Origin: Olsenella uli
Lineage (GTDB): Bacteria; Actinomycetota; Coriobacteriia; Coriobacteriales; Atopobiaceae
DNA: 64,000 nt
NCBI RefSeq assembly: GCF_901212655.1
Contig: NZ_CAAKON010000020.1
Location: 41,963 to 105,962, forward strand
Direction of reading: 5' to 3'
The position numbers and the translations under genes are program-made. Shown one piece after another: positions 43,625-51,738 of this stretch; within the stretch, counting starts at the first letter, position 1; every line of letters begins with the position of its first letter. Under the pieces are notes generated by a model. That model was not told the DNA's origin and made no database searches. It worked only from the letters and a program-made list of their open reading frames with translations.

Positions 43625-44839
43625 CTACGCAGACCGAGGCCTGTGGTGATACACGGACTGTACTATTCCCACCGAAGCCACCTGGATGACCATCGACGTG
43701 GCGCCGTAGCTGACGAAGGGCAAGGGGATGCCCGTGATGGGCATGATGCCGATGCACATGCCCACGTTTTGGAGCAGCTGATAGCTCCACATGGCCACGA
43801 CGCCCGCAAGCACGAGCTTGGCAAAGGGCGCCTCGAGGCGCATCGCGAGCGAAAGCGTTGAGAAGATCAACCAGGCATAGAGGGCCAGGAGCAGGACCGC
43901 CCCGGCGAAGCCGAACTCCTCGGCCAGGGTGGCGAAGACGAAGTCCGTGTGGCTCTCCGGCAGAAAGCCGCCCGTTGCCTGGGTGGCGGCACCGATGCCC
44001 TTGCCGAGCAGGCCGCCAGAGCCAACCGCGATCTTCGACTGCTGGAGCTGGTAGCCCACGTCGGGGTCTGCCGTGGCATCCACGAACACGAGCAGACGGT
44101 TCATCTGATACTGCTTGAGCGGGAAGCCGAAGTTCGTCGAGCAGAACACGATGAGCGCCGCCCCGAGGATGATGAGCGCCACCGTGATGAGCACCCAATC
44201 CCTCCGCGCGCCACCGCAGATGATGATCGAGGCGCCAATGACGAGCAGGATGAGGCCCGTGCCGAGGTCTGGCTGGGTCATGATCGCCACGAACGGCACC
44301 AGCAGGGTGGCGCAGAGCTTCGCGTAGTCTCGGAACTCCTTCACGCGGCCGTTGAACTGCGCCGTGAGCGAGGCCATCAGGAAGATGGTCACGAGCTTGC
44401 CGACCTCCGAGGGCTGGAACTGCAGGGGGCCGAGCTTGACCCAACCCGTCATGCCGTTGGCGTTGTAGGCAAGCCCCGGGATGTGCGGCGAAAGCATGAG
44501 CACGACGTCCAGGACAAGCAGCCACGTGGAGAGGTTCTGCAGGTTGCGGTAGTCGTAGCGCCAGATGAGGACGGCGCCCACGAGTCCGAGGACCGCGCCG
44601 ATGGACTGCTTGGGCAGCGAGGCGTTCGCGTTGGTGAGCGACGCGCTCCAGACCACGAGCAGGCCATAGGCCACGAGCAGGATGGCGGGCAGCAGGGCCG
44701 GCCAGTAGAGCTCGCGCAGAAAGCCCCCGCGCCCGGGCACGCGCGCGTGGGCAGACCCCGGCCGCTTGCCCGCATCGCCACCGAAGAGCGATGACACGAC
44801 GGCGCCGAAGCCGACGCCGCCCGCCGTGTTCTGAGCCAT
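43625..44839 (-). CDS. rodA: RodA, SEDS peptidoglycan glycosyltransferase
   Basis: The 404-residue polytopic protein polymerises peptidoglycan in the elongasome. After an about 40-residue cytoplasmic N-terminus there are about ten hydrophobic segments. Key SEDS stretches are QFQPSEVGKLVTIF, MTQPDLGTGLILL (catalytic Asp region), SKIAVGSGGLLGKGIG and the FVFATLAEEFGFAGA and PITGIPLPFVSYGATSM signature. AGGAGGGG precedes the ATG at 44839. It follows the PBP2 gene after ten bases, the usual partner of RodA. Confidence 0.95.
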   Translation of the reverse strand: MAQNTAGGVGFGAVVSSLFGGDAGKRPGSAHARVPGRGGFLRELYWPALLPAILLVAYGLLVVWSASLTNANASLPKQSIGAVLGLVGAVLIWRYDYRNLQNLSTWLLVLDVVLMLSPHIPGLAYNANGMTGWVKLGPLQFQPSEVGKLVTIFLMASLTAQFNGRVKEFRDYAKLCATLLVPFVAIMTQPDLGTGLILLVIGASIIICGGARRDWVLITVALIILGAALIVFCSTNFGFPLKQYQMNRLLVFVDATADPDVGYQLQQSKIAVGSGGLLGKGIGAATQATGGFLPESHTDFVFATLAEEFGFAGAVLLLALYAWLIFSTLSLAMRLEAPFAKLVLAGVVAMWSYQLLQNVGMCIGIMPITGIPLPFVSYGATSMVIQVASVGIVQSVYHHRPRSA

Positions 44840-44849
44840 GGCTCCCCTC

Positions 44850-46880
44850 CTATCTCGTGCCGTCGGAGACCGACGTCGTGGCGGTGTCCGGCTCGTTGTA
44901 GAGCGCCCCGATGATGTCTCGGACCACGTACATGGCCGAGGTGGAGCCATAGCCGCCCTTGTCGATGACGGCGCAGATCGCGTACTTGGGGTTGTCGGCC
45001 GGCACATAGGCGCAGAACCACGCAGTCGGCTCGTCATTGCCGTGCTCGCCGGTACCGGTCTTTCCCGCAACCCGCATGGACAGGTTGGTGAAGTGGGCCG
45101 TCATGGAGGCGCTCTCCTCGTAGATCACGCCCTCCAGGCCGGAGTGCACGAGGTCGTAGTTCTCGCTCGCCTCATCGGGCGCGAGGTACTGCTCGGGCTT
45201 GAAGTCGATGACCGAGCCGTCACCACCGCGGCCCTTGACGCTCTTGAGCACGTGCGGGCGCCACATGGTGCCGCGGTTGCCGATGCCCATGTAAGCGCAG
45301 CACATCTGCAGGGGCGTCACGAGAATGTCGCCTTGGCCGATGGCGATGTTGGTGTAGTCGCCGCCCTGCCACTGACGGTCCGCGTCCGAGTAGCTGCTGA
45401 AGTAGTTCCATTTCCACTCGGCGTCGGGCACGCGCCCGGCGGCCTCGCCGGGCAGGTCGATGCCCGTCTGCGAGCCCAGGCCCCACTTGTGGAAGGTCTC
45501 CTGCATCCCGTCTTTGGTGTCAGAGTTGTAGAACCCCTTCGCTATCTCGTAGAACACGACGTCGCACGAGTAGACGATGCCATTCCTGAGGTCGATGGGG
45601 CCATGGCCCGAGTGCTTCCAGCACCACTTGCCGTACGAGGAGCCAAAGCCCGTCCACCAGCCCTGGCAGTCGAAGCCGCTCGAGGCGTTGGCGATGCCAT
45701 GGTCCATGGCCGCGAAGGTGGTGAGCGGCTTGATGGTGGAGGCAGCCACGAACTGGCCCGAGACGGCGCGGTTCATGAGGGGGTTTCCGGCAGCGTCGCT
45801 CGAGAGCGTGTCCCAGTCGTCCTGGGAGATGCCGCCCACGAAGAGCTCGGGCCGAAACGACGGCGCGCTCGCCATCGCGAGGACCTCGCCGTTCGTGGCG
45901 TCCACGACGATGGCCGCGCCGGAGTTGCAGTCCTTGCTTCCGGCCTTCACGGCGCGCTTGATGCCGTCGGCGAGGGCCTGCTCGGCCGCCTTCTGGGTGT
46001 TGACGTCGATCGTGAGCAGGATGTCGGATCCGCTCTCGGCCGGAACCGAGGTCGAGTAGCTGAGGACGTCGCCGTTTGCGTCGACGTAGACCGTCTGCTC
46101 GCCGCGCACGCCCTGCAGCACGCCCTCGTACTGGTACTCGACGCCCGCCTGGCCCGTCGTGTCGCCGCTCTCGTAGGAGAGGCCGTTTGCGTTCTGCGCG
46201 GAGGCGTCGATCTGGTCCTGCGTGACGGTGCCGGTGTAGCCAAGCAGGTGGCAGGCGACCTCCCCCTGCGGGTAGGACCGCTGCGTGCGCTGCTCGACGG
46301 TGACGCCGGGGAAGAAGTCGGCGTGCTCCTGGATGAAGGCCACCGTGGTACGGTGCGCGTCCACAGCCACCGTGCGGGCGCTCTGGGCGCCCTCGGTGGA
46401 GTCCTGGATCTTGCGGCGACAGGCTATCTTGGGCATGCCGAGCAGGGCCGCAAGCAGCGTAACCTCGACGTCGTCGTTCACCACGTCGGACTTGGCGGTG
46501 ACGGTGAGGCTCGGGCGGTTCGCCACGAGCTCCACGCCGTTGCGATCGAGGATGCGCCCGCGCGGCGCCACGGTCGAGACGGTCCTCGTGCGATTGGACT
46601 CGGCCTGCCTGGCATAGTCCTCGCTCGAGACAACCTGCATGCTCAGGAGCTTCACGAAAAGGGCGCCGATGACGGTGCCGGAGAACACGCCAAGCCCAAC
46701 GAACCGGCTCTTGAAGGTGGTCTCCGAGGAGGTGTCATTGCCGCCGGCAGCACGTGGCGCCTGACCGCCGATGTCGAAGCGCAGGCTCGAGGTGCCGCCA
46801 CGTACGGCAAGCACCACGGCCGCGGCCACGGCCGCGAGCAGGACGACGAACACTATGAGGATGATGGTGCCGAGCGACAT
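44850..46880 (-). CDS. mrdA: Penicillin-binding protein 2 (class B transpeptidase)
   Basis: The 676-residue transpeptidase partners RodA. A dimerisation domain starts near RTVSTVAPRGRILDRNGV (98-115). The catalytic motifs are STIK at 381-384, SCD at 438-440 (SxN replaced by SxD, as in many PBP2 proteins) and KTG at 607-609. Two N-terminal hydrophobic segments are seen, 4-26 and 60-81, where the family usually has one. The tail is short and Thr/Ser-rich. Start at ATG 46880, four bases after the mreD stop. Order mreB-mreC-mreD-mrdA-rodA is the typical elongasome operon. Confidence 0.94.
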   Translation of the reverse strand: MSLGTIILIVFVVLLAAVAAAVVLAVRGGTSSLRFDIGGQAPRAAGGNDTSSETTFKSRFVGLGVFSGTVIGALFVKLLSMQVVSSEDYARQAESNRTRTVSTVAPRGRILDRNGVELVANRPSLTVTAKSDVVNDDVEVTLLAALLGMPKIACRRKIQDSTEGAQSARTVAVDAHRTTVAFIQEHADFFPGVTVEQRTQRSYPQGEVACHLLGYTGTVTQDQIDASAQNANGLSYESGDTTGQAGVEYQYEGVLQGVRGEQTVYVDANGDVLSYSTSVPAESGSDILLTIDVNTQKAAEQALADGIKRAVKAGSKDCNSGAAIVVDATNGEVLAMASAPSFRPELFVGGISQDDWDTLSSDAAGNPLMNRAVSGQFVAASTIKPLTTFAAMDHGIANASSGFDCQGWWTGFGSSYGKWCWKHSGHGPIDLRNGIVYSCDVVFYEIAKGFYNSDTKDGMQETFHKWGLGSQTGIDLPGEAAGRVPDAEWKWNYFSSYSDADRQWQGGDYTNIAIGQGDILVTPLQMCCAYMGIGNRGTMWRPHVLKSVKGRGGDGSVIDFKPEQYLAPDEASENYDLVHSGLEGVIYEESASMTAHFTNLSMRVAGKTGTGEHGNDEPTAWFCAYVPADNPKYAICAVIDKGGYGSTSAMYVVRDIIGALYNEPDTATTSVSDGTR

Positions 46881-46884
46881 GAGC

Positions 46885-47448
46885 CTACAGGCCCTTCATG
46901 TCGTAGTGGCCGGAGCGCTTCTTGCCCCCGCCAAGCGAGAGGCCCGAGGACGAGGCACCCGGCATCCGGGAGAGCAGAGTGCCCACGATCCAGAACGCCA
47001 GACAGTCGAGCGCGGCCCCGGGTACGGCGCGCAGGAACACCACATCCACGAAGGAGGACGCCTGACCCGTCGCCAGCAGGATGAGCGCGTACACCACGCC
47101 CACGCCCACTGCGGAGGGGGCGAAGATGGCAAGCGCCGCCGGCACGTCGTCGGCCACGCGCGTGCGGCCCGTAGCAGCATAGGCCCAGGCAAGCAGCGTG
47201 AGCAGAAGCGCCATGAGCCCGATGGGGCCCGTGCCGGTCATGTCATAGAAGAGGCCCGAGAGAAATCCGATGACGGGCGCGCTGCGCACCTCCCCGCCAA
47301 GGCAGGCGCAGGCCGCAAGCACGAGCGCGAGGTTGGCCCTGCCGCCCAGGATGCCCACGTTGGGAACGAGCGCGAGCTGCAGCACCGCGAGCACGACGGC
47401 AAGGACGGCCGAGATCCTGCGGCTCGACGCCTGGTCGTTGACGATCAT
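46885..47448 (-). CDS. mreD: Rod shape-determining protein MreD
   Basis: The 187-residue polytopic protein has about five to six hydrophobic segments (beginning at about 10, ISAVLAVVLAVLQLALV) and the PVIGFLSGLFYDMTGTGPIG stretch typical of MreD. Weak sequence conservation is normal for the family; identity rests on this motif, the membrane topology and position between mreC and mrdA. The ATG directly follows the mreC stop. Confidence 0.9.
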   Translation of the reverse strand: MIVNDQASSRRISAVLAVVLAVLQLALVPNVGILGGRANLALVLAACACLGGEVRSAPVIGFLSGLFYDMTGTGPIGLMALLLTLLAWAYAATGRTRVADDVPAALAIFAPSAVGVGVVYALILLATGQASSFVDVVFLRAVPGAALDCLAFWIVGTLLSRMPGASSSGLSLGGGKKRSGHYDMKGL

Positions 47449-48468
47449 CTATGCTCCTTCCCCGTCGCTCGTGCTAGTAGTTGCCTGGTCCGAGGACCCG
47501 TCTTCCGAAGACGCGTCCCGCGTTGTCGCCGCGGCCGAGGCATCTGCCTTCGAGGCCGTCGTCATGTCCTGGCTGTCGGCGGCCTGGGCGTCCTCGGTGG
47601 TTGCCTGCTGGCCATCGCTCACCGACGTGATGACGAGAACCTCCTCAAGGTTCTGCGAGTCTGCCAGAGGCTCGACCGTGATGTCGTAGTACAGGGCCCC
47701 CGAGGTCTTGGACACGTTTGTGACGGTACCGATGGGAAGCCCCTTCGGATAGACGCCGCCGAGCCCGCTCGTAATCACGAGGTCACCGATGGAGACCTGC
47801 TGGTCGCACCTCACGAGGGTGAGCCTGAGCGTGCCATCGGGCGCGCCCACGAGCTGTCCCTGGGCGCGGCTGGACTGCACCATGGCCGAGACGCCCGAGC
47901 TCTCGTCCGAGATGAGGCGCACCGTGGACTGCGCGGCGGAGGTATCGCTGATCTGCCCGATGACACCCGTGGACGTCATGACCGGCATGCCGATGGCAAG
48001 CCCCGAGCCCTCGCCCTTGTCGATGGTGATGGTGGAGCTCCAGGAGGTCGTCGACTGGCCGATGACGGTGGCCCCGGTGGACGTGAGGCTGTAGCGATTG
48101 CGCACCTCGAGCAGGCTCGAGAGCGTGTCCAGGTCGTGCTGGGACTCGGAGAGCTGTGCCACCTGGGCCTTGAGGCTCTCGTTCTCCGCCTTGAGGTCTG
48201 ACAGGGTCTCGGAGTCGGCCGTGAGGTTGCCGAATATGTTGCCAAGGCCCTGAACGGGAGCGGACACGAAGGACCCGACCGCACGCACGGGCGAGGTCAG
48301 CGTCTGCACCACGCCACGCGCCCCATGCAGCACGCCCGAGTCGCCCTCGCGATAACCGACGACAACGAGGACGAGCGAAAGGACGCACAGCACAACGAGC
48401 GAGCGCGGGACTGCCGCAGCAGACCCGCGCCCCATGGATTGTTTGGGGGTTGCGAAGCGCTTCGCCAT
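47449..48468 (-). CDS. mreC: Rod shape-determining protein MreC
   Basis: The 339-residue elongasome protein has one N-terminal membrane segment (about 21-39), a coiled coil (about 83-118, SDLKAENESLKAQVAQL) and the beta-rich MreC core (VIGQSTTSWSSTITIDKG, GMPVMTSTGVIGQI, LVITSGLGGVYPKGLPIG). From about 275 a low-complexity extracytoplasmic tail rich in Asp, Ser, Thr, Ala and Gln extends for about 65 residues. It links MreB to PBP2/RodA. It starts nine bases after mreB. Confidence 0.94.
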   Translation of the reverse strand: MAKRFATPKQSMGRGSAAAVPRSLVVLCVLSLVLVVVGYREGDSGVLHGARGVVQTLTSPVRAVGSFVSAPVQGLGNIFGNLTADSETLSDLKAENESLKAQVAQLSESQHDLDTLSSLLEVRNRYSLTSTGATVIGQSTTSWSSTITIDKGEGSGLAIGMPVMTSTGVIGQISDTSAAQSTVRLISDESSGVSAMVQSSRAQGQLVGAPDGTLRLTLVRCDQQVSIGDLVITSGLGGVYPKGLPIGTVTNVSKTSGALYYDITVEPLADSQNLEEVLVITSVSDGQQATTEDAQAADSQDMTTASKADASAAATTRDASSEDGSSDQATTSTSDGEGA

Positions 48469-48477
48469 CGGGCTCCC

Positions 48478-49521
48478 CTACTTGCCAGAGCTCTGGACGA
48501 AGCCGCCGGAAAGGGCGTTGGCCTCGAGGACCTTCGCGCAACCGTACACGACGTTCTCGAGGGCGCTCGGGCTCACGTTCACCGGCACGCCCGTCTCCTC
48601 GCGCAGACGCTGGTCGAGGCCGCGAAGCAGGCCGCCGCCTCCCGTCAGCATGATGCCGTAGTACATGAGGTCGCTCGCGAGGTCGGGCGGGGTGACGTCC
48701 AGGGCATCCTTCACGGCCTTGGTAACCTGGTCAAGCGGCGAGTTCAGGGCGCGCCTGATCTCCTCGCTCTCGATGCGAACGGTCTTGGGGAGACCGTTGA
48801 TGACGTCGCGGCCGTTGACCTCGACGTCAAGCTCCTCCTTGAGCGGGGCGGCGGAGCCAACCTTGATCTTGATGTCCTCGGCCGTGCGCTCGCCGATGGA
48901 CAGGTTGTAGGCATCGCGGACGTGCTCGAGGATGACCTGGTCGAACTCGTCTCCAGCGGTGCGGATGGACTGCGACACGACGATGCCGCCCATGGCGATG
49001 ACGGCCACCTCGGTGGTGCCGCCGCCGATGTCGACGACCATCGAGCCCGTAGGGTCCTCAATCGGCAGGTTGGCGCCGATGGCGGCTGCCATGGGCTCCT
49101 CGATGAGGAATGCCTGTCGGGCGCCGGCGGAGATCGTGGCCTCGAAGACCGCTCGCTTCTCGACCGAGGTAACGCCGGAGGGCACGCACACGACGACGCG
49201 CGGGCGTGGGCTCCAGGGATAGCGGCGCTTCGACGCCTTCTCGATGAAGTAGCGAAGCATGACCTCGGTCACGTCGAAGTCGGAGATGACGCCGTCCTTC
49301 AGAGGGCGAATTGCCGTGATGGAGCCGGGAGTGCGGCCCACCATGCGCTTGGCGTCGGCGCCAACGGCCAGCACGCGCTCCTCGTTCTTGTCGATGGCGA
49401 CGACGGAGGGCTCGTTGATGACGATGCCCTCGCCGCGCACGGACACGAGCGTGTTGGCCGTGCCGAGGTCGATGGCAAGGTCGCCGCCGTACTCACCGAA
49501 TATGGAGTCGAAAATCGACAT
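48478..49521 (-). CDS. mreB: Rod shape-determining actin MreB
   Basis: The 347-residue bacterial actin. Nucleotide motifs: phosphate-1 AIDLGTANTLV, phosphate-2 MVVDIGGGTTEVAVIAMGGIV, the adenosine loop MLTGGGGLLRGLD; the hydrophobic membrane-binding/assembly regions are present. Full length for the family. It heads the elongasome operon. A possible promoter (TTGAGC, 15 bases, TACGAT on the minus strand around 49545-49571) lies in the 80-base gap upstream but its spacing is short. Confidence 0.97.
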   Translation of the reverse strand: MSIFDSIFGEYGGDLAIDLGTANTLVSVRGEGIVINEPSVVAIDKNEERVLAVGADAKRMVGRTPGSITAIRPLKDGVISDFDVTEVMLRYFIEKASKRRYPWSPRPRVVVCVPSGVTSVEKRAVFEATISAGARQAFLIEEPMAAAIGANLPIEDPTGSMVVDIGGGTTEVAVIAMGGIVVSQSIRTAGDEFDQVILEHVRDAYNLSIGERTAEDIKIKVGSAAPLKEELDVEVNGRDVINGLPKTVRIESEEIRRALNSPLDQVTKAVKDALDVTPPDLASDLMYYGIMLTGGGGLLRGLDQRLREETGVPVNVSPSALENVVYGCAKVLEANALSGGFVQSSGK

Positions 49522-49601
49522 GGCATCCGTTCCTCATGGCACGGGATCGTACCCCGCGCCTCGATAGCTCAAACCTAAATCAGATAGTGCAGACCGCGAG
49601 G

Positions 49602-51014
49602 CTACTTGGTTGCGGCCGCGGTGGTGGCGGCGGAGCCCGTGAAGGCGGTGCCGGTGGTCGTCGTGGTGCTGGAGCCCGAGCCGCCCTGGGAAGCGAAGCT
49701 CAGCTCCACGCTCGTGACCTTCCAGCCCACACCGTCGCGCACGAGGGCGACCTTGTAGTCCTGCGTGCCGCCGGAGGCAAGCCTCGCGGAGACGAGGGCC
49801 TCGGAGGACGCGGTGGTGCGGTCCACGCCAGAGACGGTGACGGAGGCACCCTTCGGCATGATTGCCTGGATCTGGGACTTCGTGTCGTCATCCACACCGC
49901 CCGCAAGGAACGAGGACACGTCGTTGCCAGCGGCGCCAGCAGAGAACATGTCGCTCACGACAGCCTCCTGGGTGGGCCAGCCATACCCCTTGTAGTAGGC
50001 GAAGCCGCCCACACCGGCGACGATCACGAGCAGGAGGAGAATGAAGACCAGGAACTTCTTGCCCTTGCCCGAGTGCTTGCGACGCATCTTGCGGTCGTGC
50101 TTGTCGGCCTTCATGAGGTCCTCCTCCGTGACGGAGAAGAAGCCCGTGTCCTCCGGGGAGGGCATGAAGTCGCCCGTCTTGCCCATCGGGTCGAGCGGGT
50201 CCAGGGCCGAGGACGACTCGGGAGCCGCCGGAGCCTGAGGCTGCTGGGCGGCGCCGTCGCCGTAGCCGGCGCCCGCAAGGAGCTGGTCAGTCTCGGAGGG
50301 TCCACCCGCGGAGAGGGCCGCCATGGCCTTCTGGGCCGCGACGAGGGAGGCCGACTGCTCGGGCGTCAGCGTATACGTGCCATCGGCAGTGGCCTTCGTG
50401 AAGGCGTCGACGGCCTCGGAGACGCGGTTGGACGCCATGTAGGCCTGACCGAGCTCGCCGTAGATAGGGTCCTGGGAGCCATCGGTCGAGAAGTCGAGCG
50501 CGGTGCGGTAGGCCTCTACGGCGTCGACGGGACGACCGAGCTGCATGAAGCAGCCGCCCAACTTAACGAGGGCCGAGGACGGGTCCGGGTTTGCCTCGTC
50601 GATCGCGGCGTTGCGCCAGGCGACGCCGGCCTCGCGTGCCATGCCGCGGCGGGAGTAGAGGTTGCCGAGCGCGAGGTAGGCCTTGTAGGGCGTGGGGTAG
50701 GTGGCGTCTGCCACCGCAGCCTCGAAGCAGCCCACGGCCGCGTCGAGGCTGCCGGCCGCCACGAGGGCGCGGCCGCGGTTGCAGTTGAGTGCGCCCAGGT
50801 GGGTCTGGGCGTAGCCGGCGTCGGAGAGCGCCAGCCCATAGGCCTCGGCGGCATCGGCATACAGGCCGAGCTTCATGAGCGCGTTGCCGCGCAGGTGGTC
50901 AACCTCGCCCCACAGCTCGCCAGGGGCCTTGGCCTGGTTGAGGGCCGAGACGGCACCAGCCCAGTCGCCGCGCTGGTAAGCGGCACGCGCGGTGGAGAAC
51001 GCTTGAGTGTTCAC
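49602..51014 (-). CDS. TPR-repeat protein with a central membrane anchor
   Basis: The 470-residue product has about six tetratricopeptide-like helical pairs (residues about 1-235, e.g. AAYQRGDWAGAVSALNQA, ALMKLGLYADAAEAYGLAL, LGNLYSRRGMAREAGVAW), a linker with Pro/Gly and acidic residues, a basic stretch (about 303-320) and one membrane segment (321-341). With the basic side inside, the TPR part is cytoplasmic and the last 130 residues (a small NTF2-like/DUF4878-like fold by its alternating pattern, then a Ser/Thr/Gly tail) are outside. No exact family assigned. It is placed between a cyclophilin gene and the mreB operon, both on the same strand. Confidence 0.8.
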   Translation of the reverse strand: MNTQAFSTARAAYQRGDWAGAVSALNQAKAPGELWGEVDHLRGNALMKLGLYADAAEAYGLALSDAGYAQTHLGALNCNRGRALVAAGSLDAAVGCFEAAVADATYPTPYKAYLALGNLYSRRGMAREAGVAWRNAAIDEANPDPSSALVKLGGCFMQLGRPVDAVEAYRTALDFSTDGSQDPIYGELGQAYMASNRVSEAVDAFTKATADGTYTLTPEQSASLVAAQKAMAALSAGGPSETDQLLAGAGYGDGAAQQPQAPAAPESSSALDPLDPMGKTGDFMPSPEDTGFFSVTEEDLMKADKHDRKMRRKHSGKGKKFLVFILLLLVIVAGVGGFAYYKGYGWPTQEAVVSDMFSAGAAGNDVSSFLAGGVDDDTKSQIQAIMPKGASVTVSGVDRTTASSEALVSARLASGGTQDYKVALVRDGVGWKVTSVELSFASQGGSGSSTTTTTGTAFTGSAATTAAATK

Positions 51015-51040
51015 GATGATTCCTCCCTGCCGCGAGGTGC

Positions 51041-51589
51041 CTAGCGGGCCTCGTGCTCGATGCGGATGGAGACGATCTCGTCGCCGGCGCGGAGCTTGCC
51101 GATGACGTCTTTGCCCTCGATGGTCTGCCCGAAGACCGTGTAGTCGCGGTCGAGGCCGTGCTGCGATCCAAGGCAGAGGTAGAACTGCGAGCCGGCAGAA
51201 TCCGGGTGCTGCGAGCGCGCCATGGCGAGGGCGCCGTCCTCGTGGCTGTTGTTGGGGTTCACGTCGTACTCGTGCTTGATGCGGTAGCCGGGGCCGCCAG
51301 TACCAGGCATGCCGTCGGGCCCGGGGCGGCCGGCGGCCACCTCGTCAGACGTCATGTCGCGCGTGTTGGGGCACCCGCCCTGGATCACGAAGCCGGGGAC
51401 GAAGCGATGAAACTTCAGGCCGTCGTAGAAGCCCGAGCCAGCCAGCTCGCAGAAGTTGGCAACGTGGATGGGAGCGCCCTCGGCGTCGAGGCGCACGCGA
51501 ATGACGCCCTTGGGCGTCTCGATGACGGCAACCTCGTCACCGGCGGGGGTGTACTCGGGCGTGTAGAGGGGATCGAGGAATCCAGGCAT
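51041..51589 (-). CDS. Peptidyl-prolyl cis-trans isomerase, cyclophilin type
   Basis: A 182-residue cyclophilin. Motifs: FYDGLKFHRFVPGFVIQGGCP with the catalytic Arg/Phe set, GGPGYRIKHEYD, GALAMARSQHPDSAGSQFYLCLG and TVFGQTIEGKDVI. There is no signal peptide, so it acts in the cytoplasm. ATG 51589 has GGAGG four bases upstream; the open frame above it is unsupported. It precedes the TPR gene by 26 bases and probably shares its transcript. Confidence 0.93.
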   Translation of the reverse strand: MPGFLDPLYTPEYTPAGDEVAVIETPKGVIRVRLDAEGAPIHVANFCELAGSGFYDGLKFHRFVPGFVIQGGCPNTRDMTSDEVAAGRPGPDGMPGTGGPGYRIKHEYDVNPNNSHEDGALAMARSQHPDSAGSQFYLCLGSQHGLDRDYTVFGQTIEGKDVIGKLRAGDEIVSIRIEHEAR

Positions 51590-51704
51590 GTAACCTCCAT
51601 CGGCTGTCCCGGGCCGCACGCGGCCGCAGGGCTTAATCAATCTATCCGTGCAATTCTAGCAGCACAGGCAACCTTTCACACATTCGGCATTCGTATGGGC
51701 CGCC

Positions 51705-51738
51705 GTGGAGGCCCCATCAACGCTGCTGGGGCCTCCAC
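51705..51738 (-). terminator. Hairpin containing the stop codon of the zinc-ribbon gene
   Basis: An 11-bp perfect stem (gtggaggcccc 51705-51715 with ggggcctccac 51728-51738); the 5' arm on the minus strand encodes the last codons (Trp-Arg-Pro) and the TGA lies in the loop. No U-run follows. Confidence 0.5.

Noticed and set aside
43625..44525. A 602-codon frame reading out of the DUF697 gene into rodA
   Set aside because: Its upstream part is a shifted frame of rodA; the real start is the ATG at 43613 with AAGGGAG upstream.
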